Below, piece after piece: positions 32,484 to 40,480 of a stretch of 64,000 nt of DNA. This DNA is from Bacillota bacterium (GTDB lineage: Bacteria; Bacillota; Clostridia; Lachnospirales; Lachnospiraceae), in contig JAEYOQ010000055.1 in the NCBI GenBank assembly GCA_023411555.1, forward strand, positions 1 through 64,000. The letters are read 5' to 3'. Under the pieces are notes generated by a model that saw nothing but the letters and a program-made list of their open reading frames with translations, was not told the origin of the DNA and searched no databases. The position numbers and the translations under genes were made by a program. The number at the start of each line of letters is the position of its first letter. The stretch's first letter is position 1.

Positions 32484-33594
32484 TCTTAGCACCTCCTCTT
32501 TTCGAAGAGAATAGCTTCTTCAGTCGGTATTCCAGTCGATCCCAGGAGAATTCGTTCTTACCCATAATACCTCTTTGATAGAAGAGAACGACTAACAGTA
32601 AAATGATTGAGAAGATAACCATACGAAAGCCTGTACGGAAGAGAGGAATCTGAACTCCTCCGATGGATAAGGGGTTGTCAAAGAAGCGCAACCACCATTC
32701 CTTACTTGCTGTTACAAGCAGAGCTGCAAGGACACTACCGGTAACACTACCTATACCGCCGATGACAACAATCAGTAATATATCATAGGTCAAGGATACA
32801 CTGAAGGTCTTTGAGTCAATGGACCGCATGAACATAGCCAGCATACCGCCACTGACTGCGGAGAAGAAGGAGCCGATAATGAAGGACATCTGCTTATGCT
32901 TGGCAAGATTGATACCCATAGCTTCTGCGGCTATTTCATCCTCGCGGATCGCACGGAAGGCGCGTCCGTAGGTACTACGCAGCAGGAGAACCATTAGCAG
33001 TACGCAGACCACCATTATAACAAAGGTTTCAAGAATGGAATGAAAGCCTGGGATCTTCTTCAGACCATAGGAGCCATTGGTAATGGTATCCATCTGGGGA
33101 CTGGAGATAATCGCACGCATAATCTCAGAAAATCCAAGAGTAGCAATGGCTAGATAGTCGCTCTTTAATCGAAGAACAGGGTAGCCGATGACAGCAGCAA
33201 ACAGAGCCGCTACCAAGCCACCGACGATTAGGGCGATATAAGGTAATAAAGCTTGTATAAAAGCAGGACCTGCTTCCAGCCCATTCTTAAAGCTAAGGAT
33301 TGCAGGAGAGATACCGCTGATATAATATACATCGGTGATGCTGTCCACAGGGATTAAGAAGATAGCGGTTACATAAGCACCGATTGCCATAAAGCCTGCT
33401 TGGCCCAGAGAGAAAAGGCCGGTGAAGCCGGTAACCAGATTCATGGAGACAGCTACGACGGACAGAATAATACCTTTTTGTAAGACAGTATAAGCCATAC
33501 CATATTGGTTTTTATTTGCTTCCAGAAAGAGTAGTAAAGCAAGTACAAGGGCACCCAGGATGGCGGTATAGATTTTTTTTCTTGATTTTTTCAT
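32476..33594 (-). CDS. livM: branched-chain amino acid ABC transporter permease LivM
   Basis: This 372-residue membrane protein has the LivM conserved blocks: GFTGLFSLGQAGFMAIGAY, LRLKSDYLAIATLGFSEIMR, GRAFRAIREDEIAAEAMGIN and VVIGGIGSVTGSVLAALL. It has about nine to ten hydrophobic segments and a longer charged C-terminus (to KRGGAKNE). It lies nine bases after livH and overlaps livG by eight bases. It forms the translocation channel with LivH. Confidence 0.94.
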   Translation of the reverse strand: MKKSRKKIYTAILGALVLALLLFLEANKNQYGMAYTVLQKGIILSVVAVSMNLVTGFTGLFSLGQAGFMAIGAYVTAIFLIPVDSITDVYYISGISPAILSFKNGLEAGPAFIQALLPYIALIVGGLVAALFAAVIGYPVLRLKSDYLAIATLGFSEIMRAIISSPQMDTITNGSYGLKKIPGFHSILETFVIMVVCVLLMVLLLRSTYGRAFRAIREDEIAAEAMGINLAKHKQMSFIIGSFFSAVSGGMLAMFMRSIDSKTFSVSLTYDILLIVVIGGIGSVTGSVLAALLVTASKEWWLRFFDNPLSIGGVQIPLFRTGFRMVIFSIILLLVVLFYQRGIMGKNEFSWDRLEYRLKKLFSSKRGGAKNE

Positions 33595-33603
33595 ACGAGC
33601 CTC

Positions 33604-34485
33604 CTAGACCTTATCTATCATTTTCTCACCGAACAAACCAGTCGGACGGAAAAGTAGAATAATAATTAATAAAACAAAGGTAAATGCATCGCTATAAGTG
33701 GAATATCCAAAGGCTACAAGGAAGGTCTCACAGATACCGATGATAAAACCGCCTACAACAGCACCCGGAATACTGCCAATACCACCTAGAACCGCCGCAA
33801 TAAAGCATTTTAGCCCCGGAAGTGTACCACTAAAGGGAGTAACGGACATACGGTCAGTAAAATAAAGTATTGATCCAATGGCAGCAAGGAAGGAGCCGAT
33901 GACAAAGGTGGTACTGATGGTATTATTGATTTTGATCCCCATCAGCTGGGCCGTCTCAAAATCCTTGGATACGGCACGCATAGCCATTCCGACCTTGGTA
34001 TGATTGATTAACAGCATCAGACCGATTACCAATAGAATAGTTAAAACCGGTGTAATAAAGGTTACCAAAGAGGAAGAGATGCTTCCTATCTGGAATATTT
34101 TTTTTAGGAAGGGTATTTCCGGATATGCACGGGGGAGTGCAGTAAATAAATAAGTTGCCAGATTCTGCAGAAGATAGGAAACACCAATAGCAGAAATCAT
34201 AATTGACATACGCGGTGCAGACCGGAGTGGCTTATAGGCAACTCGCTCAATTACAACGCCAAGAACTACGGTCAGAATACAAACCAAGGGGATAGCGATC
34301 TGCCAAGGAAGGGTAACCATGGAAAAAATCATAAAATACCCGGCCATCATAAAGATATCTCCGTGAGCGAAGTTGATGAGCCGGAGAATTCCATACACCA
34401 TGGTATAACCGATCGCAATTAAAGCATAAGCACCACCGAGGGAAATTCCTGTCAGCGCATGCTGGAAAAAGGTTGATATAGTCAT
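33604..34485 (-). CDS. livH: branched-chain amino acid ABC transporter permease LivH
   Basis: The 293-residue membrane protein has the LivH signatures: GGAYALIAIGYTMVYGILRL and NFAHGDIFM near the N-terminus, AMRAVSKDFETAQLMGI in the middle and AAVLGGIGSIPGAVVGG near the C-terminus. About eight helices are visible. A hairpin at 34530-34560 separates it from livJ and probably lowers its expression relative to the binding protein. Confidence 0.94.
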   Translation of the reverse strand: MTISTFFQHALTGISLGGAYALIAIGYTMVYGILRLINFAHGDIFMMAGYFMIFSMVTLPWQIAIPLVCILTVVLGVVIERVAYKPLRSAPRMSIMISAIGVSYLLQNLATYLFTALPRAYPEIPFLKKIFQIGSISSSLVTFITPVLTILLVIGLMLLINHTKVGMAMRAVSKDFETAQLMGIKINNTISTTFVIGSFLAAIGSILYFTDRMSVTPFSGTLPGLKCFIAAVLGGIGSIPGAVVGGFIIGICETFLVAFGYSTYSDAFTFVLLIIILLFRPTGLFGEKMIDKV

Positions 34486-34529
34486 GAGATGTCCTCCAAA
34501 AACTTTAAATCATTCAATAACATCAATAA

Positions 34530-34560
34530 AGGGCTGCCTGCAAATACCGAAGGCAGCCCT
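34530..34560 (-). terminator. attenuating hairpin between livJ and livH
   Basis: AGGGCTGCCT (34530-34539) and AGGCAGCCCT (34551-34560) form a perfect 10-bp stem just after the livJ stop on the minus strand, followed by a moderately T-rich stretch. Such partial terminators or processing hairpins are usual behind binding-protein genes that must be made in excess of the permease. Confidence 0.65.
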
Positions 34561-34574
34561 CACACTACAATTCA

Positions 34575-35750
34575 TTATTTTGCGACAGTTACAGTCTTCA
34601 AGAATTTAAAGATACCGCCTTCAACAGTCTTGATAAATGCCATATCCTTGTTAGCATCGCCATTCTCATCAAAGGAGATAGAGCCGGTAACGCCATCGAT
34701 CTTTACATTTACTAATGCATCACGGATTTTAGCTGAGTCAGTAGAGGAAGCCTGCTTAATTGCTTCCAGAGCCACTAGATAAGCATCATATCCAAGTGCG
34801 GATACAGCCGGGATAATCTCAGACTGATTATTCTCTTTTAAGTAGGACTTAAAGCCAGTAATAAAGGATTCTGCCTCTTTTGTTGCAGGATCTGCATCAT
34901 CGAAGAAAGTGGAGAGAACAACACCTTCGGCATACTTGCCTGCATTATCAATGATGGTAGAATTCTCCCAAGTATCTCCTGCCATGATGGGACAGGTTAA
35001 TCCAAGCTCACGAGCCTGTGTAATAATCAGGGGAGCAGTTGCAATAGAAGAAGGAGCAAAGATGACATCCGGATTAGCTGCCTTAATATTCGTTAAGATA
35101 GCCTTGAAATCAGTTTGATTCGTCTGAAATTGCTCTTCACTGACAATTGCGCTATCACCTGCCAGTTCCTTGAAGGCTTTTACGAAATAGCTTCCTAAGC
35201 CAGAGGAATAGTCATCGCCTAACTGTGTAATAACAGCGGCTGTCTTTGCACCTTCCTGGAATGCATAGTTGGCCATTACCGTGCCCTGGAAAGGATCAAG
35301 GAAGCATACACGGAAGTAGTAATCATTACCAAGGGTTACCTGAGGATTGGTACAGGAAGCGCCGATAGCAGGAATCTTAGCTTCTTTGAAAAACTCACCG
35401 GCAGCGATGGATACGCCGGAACCATAGGAGCCCAATACTACTTTGACACCAGAGCTGATTAAGCTTTGAGCTGCACTGACCGCTTCTGTCTTATCACTCT
35501 TATTATCCACTTCCACTAATTGGATATCATATGTAACACCATTGATTTCAACGGTAGGATACATTTTGTTCGCGTAGCGCATACCAAGAACCTCCTGGAA
35601 GCCACCGCCGCCGTTCTCTCCTGTTACCGGTTCGAATACGCCGATTTTAATTACTTTTCCGCCTTCATCACCTGCTTTTGTGCCACAAGCACTGAACAGA
35701 CCTGCTACTAAGCAGAGGCTAAGTACGAATGTTATCACCTTACGTTTCAT
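34575..35750 (-). CDS. livJ: branched-chain amino acid ABC transporter substrate-binding lipoprotein
   Basis: The 391-residue protein starts with a lipoprotein signal (MKRKVITFVL..., lipobox LFSAC, Cys22). The mature part is a type I periplasmic-binding fold: KIGVFEPVTGENGGGG at the start, then VVLGSYGSGVSIAAGEFFKE, the ligand-contact area IPAIGASCTNP with YYFRVCFLDPFQG, and SALGYDAYLVALEAI. It captures the substrate outside the membrane for LivHMGF. LivJ-like proteins may bind Leu/Ile/Val, other amino acids or amides; the exact ligand is not readable here. Confidence 0.92.
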   Translation of the reverse strand: MKRKVITFVLSLCLVAGLFSACGTKAGDEGGKVIKIGVFEPVTGENGGGGFQEVLGMRYANKMYPTVEINGVTYDIQLVEVDNKSDKTEAVSAAQSLISSGVKVVLGSYGSGVSIAAGEFFKEAKIPAIGASCTNPQVTLGNDYYFRVCFLDPFQGTVMANYAFQEGAKTAAVITQLGDDYSSGLGSYFVKAFKELAGDSAIVSEEQFQTNQTDFKAILTNIKAANPDVIFAPSSIATAPLIITQARELGLTCPIMAGDTWENSTIIDNAGKYAEGVVLSTFFDDADPATKEAESFITGFKSYLKENNQSEIIPAVSALGYDAYLVALEAIKQASSTDSAKIRDALVNVKIDGVTGSISFDENGDANKDMAFIKTVEGGIFKFLKTVTVAK

Positions 35751-35780
35751 AATATTGACTCCTCTCTACGTCTTTCTATC

Positions 35781-35796
35781 AAAGACATTTGTCTTT
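35781..35796. promoter_or_regulatory. 16-bp palindrome upstream of livJ
   Basis: AAAGACATTTGTCTTT is a perfect palindrome about 30 bases before the livJ start and close to its ribosome binding site. It is a candidate operator or leader hairpin. No T-box or riboswitch was recognised in this leader. Confidence 0.4.
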
Positions 35797-35890
35797 GTAT
35801 ACTTTGTCAGTATATCACGTTAAATCATACAAAGCAAGAGTTCTTTTTTTTTGATATTAATTTGTCAATACATAGAAATACCTATGCGAA

Positions 35891-35941
35891 AAGGGAGTGT
35901 TCCAAAATTAACATTACAAGTTAAGATTGAAACACTCCCTT
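35891..35941 (-). terminator. terminator of the MerR-methyltransferase gene
   Basis: AAGGGAGTGTT (35891-35901) pairs with AACACTCCCTT (35931-35941). On the minus strand the stem is followed by TTTC. It lies just behind the fusion gene. Confidence 0.65.
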
Positions 35942-35959
35942 ATAAAGGTATAATAACAC

Positions 35960-37156
35960 CTACTCCTTCCTACAAAGAAAAGCTCCGGCATCCTTTGTGA
36001 TATGAAGTCCTTTACGTCCTAGCTTCTGCTTAAGAAATTGTTCAAAGGAAGTCCTCAGATTGCTTAAATACTGTCTCTGGTTACCATGGCAGGAGTAGAT
36101 ATAATCGGCAAGAGGGACAGGATCTGTGACAAGGAGGGCGTCTTCAAAGTTGTGTCTCTCTATGAAGGAAAAATAACGGGATAATTCTAATTGGCCATAG
36201 TCCAGTCCAAAGATATCAAAGAGCTTTACATCGGATAAAGCAATACGTTCGTCGAATTCCTTCACCAGAAGCTCTATTTCCTTCATATGCTGCTTGCCAT
36301 AGGTACTACAGCAAAGGTATCCTCCCTTCTTGAGGACGCGGGAAAGCTCCATTAATACCTTTTCTCTATCCTTAGCATAGAATAGGACATGATTTGCTAT
36401 AACCAGGTCAAAGGATTGGTCCGCATAGGGAATGGTATGAAAATCAAAGCATTTAAAATCAAAGCTTTGTTCTATCTGCTCCTGTAAGCTCAGATTCTCC
36501 TGTGCATTTCGAAGCATTCCAGGGGAGATATCCGATAGGATAATGTGAGCCCCTGCAGGCAGGCGATTCATATTATCAACCCACAGCTGACCGTTACCGC
36601 AGCCCACCTCCAGTATTCTCTGATTCTGCTTAATTGGCAGTAAATCATAAAGCCAGCAAAACCACCCTTGAGGATTAATAGAATAATTCCGATGAAGATT
36701 AATTCTGGCATCCACATTCACAGAATTCTTATATTGCTCTGACAAGGTTTCTTCCATATTAAGTAGATGAACGAGGCCAATCAGCTTATTCCAGTCCGGT
36801 GTCTCCGAGGTATTAATATACTCATTCGCTTCTGCGATTATTTGCTCCATATGTCGTAGTTCATCCAGTTTACCCTGTATTAATTTAAGCTGAAGTAAGA
36901 AGGCTTCTCGTATAAAATCGGTATCCTTGTCTCTAGAGGTAATCTCAGCAATATCCTCCAAAGAAAAGCCAAGTCTCTTGAGTACAATAATCCGCTGAAG
37001 CCTTATAAAATCAGTATCCGTATAATAGCGATAACCGGATTCTCTTACATCTGTAGGCTTTAGTAAGCCTTTGTCATCATAGTAGCGAATGGTTCTAACG
37101 GATACATTGGCCCGCTTTGCGAATTCTCCGGTAGAATAGATACTTTTATCCTCCAT
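35960..37156 (-). CDS. MerR-type regulator fused to a SAM-dependent methyltransferase
   Basis: The 398-residue protein joins two domains. Residues 1-75 are a MerR winged HTH (YSTGEFAKRANVSVRTIRYY, then SGYRYYTDTD), followed by a linker helix to about residue 130. Residues 160-330 are a class I methyltransferase: RILEVGCGNGQLW (motif I), a following SDISPGML, FDLVIANHVLFYAKD (motif IV) and LMELSRVLKKGGYLCCSTYG (post-motif). The start at 37156 follows AGGAGG. The regulator may sense SAM or a methylated product, or methylate a drug or metabolite it senses. This is inference. Confidence 0.88.
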   Translation of the reverse strand: MEDKSIYSTGEFAKRANVSVRTIRYYDDKGLLKPTDVRESGYRYYTDTDFIRLQRIIVLKRLGFSLEDIAEITSRDKDTDFIREAFLLQLKLIQGKLDELRHMEQIIAEANEYINTSETPDWNKLIGLVHLLNMEETLSEQYKNSVNVDARINLHRNYSINPQGWFCWLYDLLPIKQNQRILEVGCGNGQLWVDNMNRLPAGAHIILSDISPGMLRNAQENLSLQEQIEQSFDFKCFDFHTIPYADQSFDLVIANHVLFYAKDREKVLMELSRVLKKGGYLCCSTYGKQHMKEIELLVKEFDERIALSDVKLFDIFGLDYGQLELSRYFSFIERHNFEDALLVTDPVPLADYIYSCHGNQRQYLSNLRTSFEQFLKQKLGRKGLHITKDAGAFLCRKE

Positions 37157-37199
37157 TACAGCTCCAGCCTCCTGTGTAAAATAGATTGATAGAACCCCA

Positions 37200-37234
37200 A
37201 GCAGCTTCACATGCATATATGCATGCAAGCTGCT
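37200..37234. promoter_or_regulatory. dyad upstream of the MerR-methyltransferase gene
   Basis: AGCAGCTT (37200-37207) and AAGCTGCT (37227-37234) flank a second palindromic core (ATGCATATATGCAT, 37211-37224). The dyad lies about 45 bases before the start codon and may be an autoregulatory operator. Confidence 0.45.
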
Positions 37235-37290
37235 CGTGTTTCTATTGAGTAATCAATGTAGTATATAAGCAGATTATATCATATCTGGCT

Positions 37291-38322
37291 TTAGAGCTGT
37301 AGAAATTCTTTGTGCTCTAGGTACCATCTTATGGTTTGGCGAATACCCTCTGAGAAATCGGTGAGGGGTTGCCAGCCAAGCTCCTTCTGAAGCTTTGTAG
37401 AATCGATGGCATATCTTCGGTCATGACCCTTTCGGTCTGTGGTAAAGCGGATGGGGGAGGCCTTCTGTCCAAACTCAGTGATTAGAATATCACGAAGGAT
37501 GGTAACAAATTCGAGGTTTGATAGCTCGTGATTTCCGCCCACATTATAGACCTCACCCAGATGGCCATGCTTTAATACAGTATCAATGGCTCTGCAATGG
37601 TCCCTGACATAGAGCCAATCCCTAATATTGCTTCCATCCCCATATATAGGAATTTCCTTTCCTCTGAGACAGCATTCTATACAGTGTGGTAGGAATTTTT
37701 CTTGATATTGATAGGGACCGTAATTATTTGAGCAGCGGGTGATGAGGATGGGAAGATGGTGGGTCTCATAAAATGCCTTTACCATCATATCGGCGCCAGC
37801 CTTGCTTGCTGCATAAGGATTTCTGGGATGAAGCGGGGTTTCCTCAGTAAAATACCCTCCACCGGCTAGCTCGCCATAGACCTCATCGGTAGAGACATAG
37901 AGAAAGCGCTTGGAAGCCCTGTCTTCCCCTTGCCAAGCCTCATTCGCGGCATTCAAGAGATTCAGGGTACCAAGGACATTGGTCCTGGCGAATTCCGTGG
38001 CAGAGTCAATACTTCGGTCCACATGGGTTTGTGCTGCAAAATGTACGACATAATCAATATTCTCCTCTGAAAAGAGTGCAGTAACCAGCTCCTCATCACA
38101 GATATCACCCTGAATGAAACGATAATTTTCAAAATCCTCATAGCAGCTTACATTACTGCGGTTACCACAATAGGTCAGGCTATCCAGATTGATGATACGA
38201 ATATCTTCTGCTCCATGGCTCTGAGGTGTCTTGCTTTCAACCCCTTGGTTTTCTTCCATAAGTAAATGAATGAAATTTGAGCCGATAAAGCCGGCACCTC
38301 CTGTTACTAAATACGTCTTCAT
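37291..38322 (-). CDS. rfbB: dTDP-glucose 4,6-dehydratase
   Basis: The 343-residue extended SDR begins MKTYLVTGGAGFIGSNFIHL (NAD-binding TGGAGFIG) and has FAAQTHVDRSID, FLYVSTDEVYGEL (Ser/Thr-Asp-Glu catalytic set), YAASKAGAD (YxxxK) and the dehydratase-specific NNYGPYQYQEKFLP. It converts dTDP-glucose to dTDP-4-keto-6-deoxyglucose, the first step towards dTDP-L-rhamnose and related sugars. The other rfb genes are not next to it. The start at 38322 has GGAGG just upstream; a GTG five codons earlier overlaps that site and is unlikely. Confidence 0.93.
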   Translation of the reverse strand: MKTYLVTGGAGFIGSNFIHLLMEENQGVESKTPQSHGAEDIRIINLDSLTYCGNRSNVSCYEDFENYRFIQGDICDEELVTALFSEENIDYVVHFAAQTHVDRSIDSATEFARTNVLGTLNLLNAANEAWQGEDRASKRFLYVSTDEVYGELAGGGYFTEETPLHPRNPYAASKAGADMMVKAFYETHHLPILITRCSNNYGPYQYQEKFLPHCIECCLRGKEIPIYGDGSNIRDWLYVRDHCRAIDTVLKHGHLGEVYNVGGNHELSNLEFVTILRDILITEFGQKASPIRFTTDRKGHDRRYAIDSTKLQKELGWQPLTDFSEGIRQTIRWYLEHKEFLQL

Positions 38323-38596
38323 AATATAATCCTCCACTCTAAGTTTTGTGATCAGCGCGCTTTGTGTTTAGCCGGATTGCTTCCGGTACAGTTGTATCTT
38401 ATTGGGTGACGCTAGGGAAGAGTCAAGAGGTATTTTTAATTTAATAAAATTTGTTAGGTACTATTCTTGATATTGAGCATATTTTATTGCTGTGCTAAGA
38501 TAAGCTATCAATATTACATTCAGAAACCTCTTGATGCCGTTAGAACATATAGGCATGGGTAAATTAAGAGATATTGTGGAAATGGAGATGAGTAAT

Positions 38597-38705
38597 ATGA
38601 TTTCTGGATTAAGCCATATCACATTAATCGTAGCGGAATCATCTATTTGAACTGCATACTGGAACTCTTGAAGAGAGATTAGAACGTTATTCAAAAGGTA
38701 AATGA
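38597..38705 (+). pseudogene. fosX: internally deleted fosX-like fosfomycin resistance gene
   Basis: ATG 38597 opens MISGLSHITLIVAESSI, the usual first strand of FosX-type VOC metalloenzymes including the metal-binding His, and stops at TGA 38648. One base out of frame, 38646-38702 reads FELHTGTLEERLERYSKGK, the typical FosX C-terminus, then TGA. About 200 bases of the middle of the gene are missing, so this is a deletion relic. The rest of the 38323-38839 gap is AT-rich without a recognisable gene. Confidence 0.65.
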
Positions 38706-38839
38706 AGAGGTTAAGAAGAAAGCTTTGGAGACTTAATCTTGATAAATATGAGCAGAAGGAGTAAAATATAGCAAAAGGGAGCATTGGATGCTAAATATCT
38801 GGATGGTTAACTTTTAATATGTTGTTCGTGGAGGATAAT

Positions 38840-39628
38840 ATGAAAAGGGTAGTAATCACAGGAGGTACCAGAGGAATCGGATTATCTATGGCCCAGGAAT
38901 TCTTAAAAAAGGGCTGTAAGGTAACCTTAACCGGAAGAGGAACGAAGGAATCGGAAGAACTGATTAGAGAACTAAAGCCTTATGAAGGAAGCTACCAATA
39001 TGTGTCCTGCAATGTCAGACATATCAGTGAAGTAGAAGCTCTATGGGAAGCTGCGGCAAAAAAGTGGGGTGGCATTGATATCTGGGTGAATAATGCAGGG
39101 CAGAATGTTCCTCATGAGTTTTGCTATAATACAGGGGATTCCTATGTCGATGCCGTAGTCGATACCAATATAAAGGGTGTTATATATGGATGTCAGGTTG
39201 CAGCAAGACAGATGCTTCTGCAAGGGTATGGACAGATCTGGAATATGGAGGGCCTAGGCTCCAATGATATGATTCAGGTGAAAACCGTATTATATGGAAC
39301 CACGAAGAGAGCGCTTACTTACTTTACCAGAGGCTTGGCGAAGGAATTGAAGGGTACTCCTGTGATGGCAGGCTTATTGTCTCCCGGTATGGTGCTTACG
39401 GAATTCATGACTAAGACGCCAGACGGAGAGACTTCTCCGGTATTGCAGGATAAAAGCTTTCAATTTATCTTTAATAATGTGGGCGAACGCCCTGAGACCG
39501 TGGCAGCTTTCTTCATCCCTAGGATTTTGGCCAACAAAAAGAATGATGCCCATATTGAATGGCTAACGAATACGAAGTTCATCCTTCGAATGATTAAGGC
39601 TCCATTTGTAAAGAGACGATTAATATAG
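38840..39628 (+). CDS. short-chain dehydrogenase, NYC1-like
   Basis: The 262 residues start at ATG 38840 behind GGAGG. Motifs are TGGTRGIG (about 7-14), NNAGQNVP (about 85), and an active site with IWNMEGLGSND and YGTTK. In place of the common I-N-x-S-S the catalytic strand reads NMEGLGS, as in the chlorophyll b reductase (NYC1/NOL) branch, where N-M-D-G-A-G-S is typical. A Clostridium has no chlorophyll, so this is a bacterial relative with an unknown cyclic or ketone substrate. A strong terminator follows. Confidence 0.85.
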   Translation: MKRVVITGGTRGIGLSMAQEFLKKGCKVTLTGRGTKESEELIRELKPYEGSYQYVSCNVRHISEVEALWEAAAKKWGGIDIWVNNAGQNVPHEFCYNTGDSYVDAVVDTNIKGVIYGCQVAARQMLLQGYGQIWNMEGLGSNDMIQVKTVLYGTTKRALTYFTRGLAKELKGTPVMAGLLSPGMVLTEFMTKTPDGETSPVLQDKSFQFIFNNVGERPETVAAFFIPRILANKKNDAHIEWLTNTKFILRMIKAPFVKRRLI

Positions 39629-39650
39629 TAATTTAACATAATTATCATAG

Positions 39651-39690
39651 AAGCCCGGCTAAGAGACGAGACCCTTAGCCGGGCTTTATC
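39651..39690 (+). terminator. terminator after the NYC1-like SDR
   Basis: Bases 39651-39662 and 39675-39686 form a perfect 12-bp GC-rich stem, followed by TTTATC. A second small hairpin (GTGTCAG/CTGACAC, 39705-39722) follows. The remaining sequence to 39898 has no gene. Confidence 0.8.
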
Positions 39691-39898
39691 ATATCAAAAA
39701 CTACGTGTCAGTATGCTGACACTTTCGCAACCCGCAGTCAGGCAATGCTTGCTTAGCAAGCCTCAAAGGGGCTTTTCAAAATGTATAGTGAAACATCCCC
39801 TTGTTAAATGAGCTGAATATTTTGTGCTCTTTTATAATAGTTTGATCTCGCCATACATATTTATATTAGGAAGATATTAAGTTCAGGTGGTTGTTACG

Positions 39899-40450
39899 AT
39901 GTTTGACATATCAATGCAAAATACCTTTCAAGCACTAGTTGACGCAATAATTCCACGGACTCCCGGACTAGCGCAGGAATATGGAAGGATACAATATTAT
40001 GGTGCGTTGGATCTGGAGGTTGATCAATTCCTGATTTATGAACTAGACCACTACTTTGTTCCACTGGCAATGGAGACTGCAGAAATTCTTGATGCTACCG
40101 CAACCCAATGGAGGAGGAAGCAGGGCTATAACGGACCGGTGAGTTTTGCTGTGTTGCCTCCCATCGAAAGGCTTAGCGTCTTGGAGATGCTGGCGCAAGA
40201 GACACAATCTCCGGAGACCATGTCATACCTATCCCAATTGGACCCTGGCCTATGGCGGACCGTATTCTCAATGTTGGATACCTATACACTAATGGGCTAT
40301 TATTCGGAGTGGTCCGGCTATGGAACGACAAAACTAAATCCTCCCGAAGAACGTGTTCTGGAATTCATGCCTCTCAGCTGGCAGCAGATAGGTTACCCAG
40401 GGCCTTCTTTGGGATATCGTGTATTAAGGGGCACAACTTTGGAAGAATAA
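39899..40450 (+). CDS. gluconate 2-dehydrogenase subunit 3-like protein
   Basis: The 183-residue helical protein begins MFDISMQNTFQALVDAIIPR; the phrase F-x-x-L-V-D-A-I-I-P-R-T-P-G is characteristic of the small subunit of membrane gluconate/fructose dehydrogenases. Usual members carry a Tat signal; none is present here. It lies 30 bases before a GMC flavoenzyme, the normal partner in these complexes. The cytochrome c subunit is missing. The pair may be a soluble intracellular dehydrogenase with another electron acceptor (inference). A GTG at 39887 is an alternative start. Confidence 0.75.
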   Translation: MFDISMQNTFQALVDAIIPRTPGLAQEYGRIQYYGALDLEVDQFLIYELDHYFVPLAMETAEILDATATQWRRKQGYNGPVSFAVLPPIERLSVLEMLAQETQSPETMSYLSQLDPGLWRTVFSMLDTYTLMGYYSEWSGYGTTKLNPPEERVLEFMPLSWQQIGYPGPSLGYRVLRGTTLEE

Positions 40451-40480
40451 TTATGTTGAGGGAGAAGAAGGGTGGAGATT

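Noticed and set aside
35751..35890. T-box or riboswitch before livJ
   Set aside because: The leader is too short and lacks specifier-loop, T-box or known aptamer sequence elements. Only a palindrome was seen.
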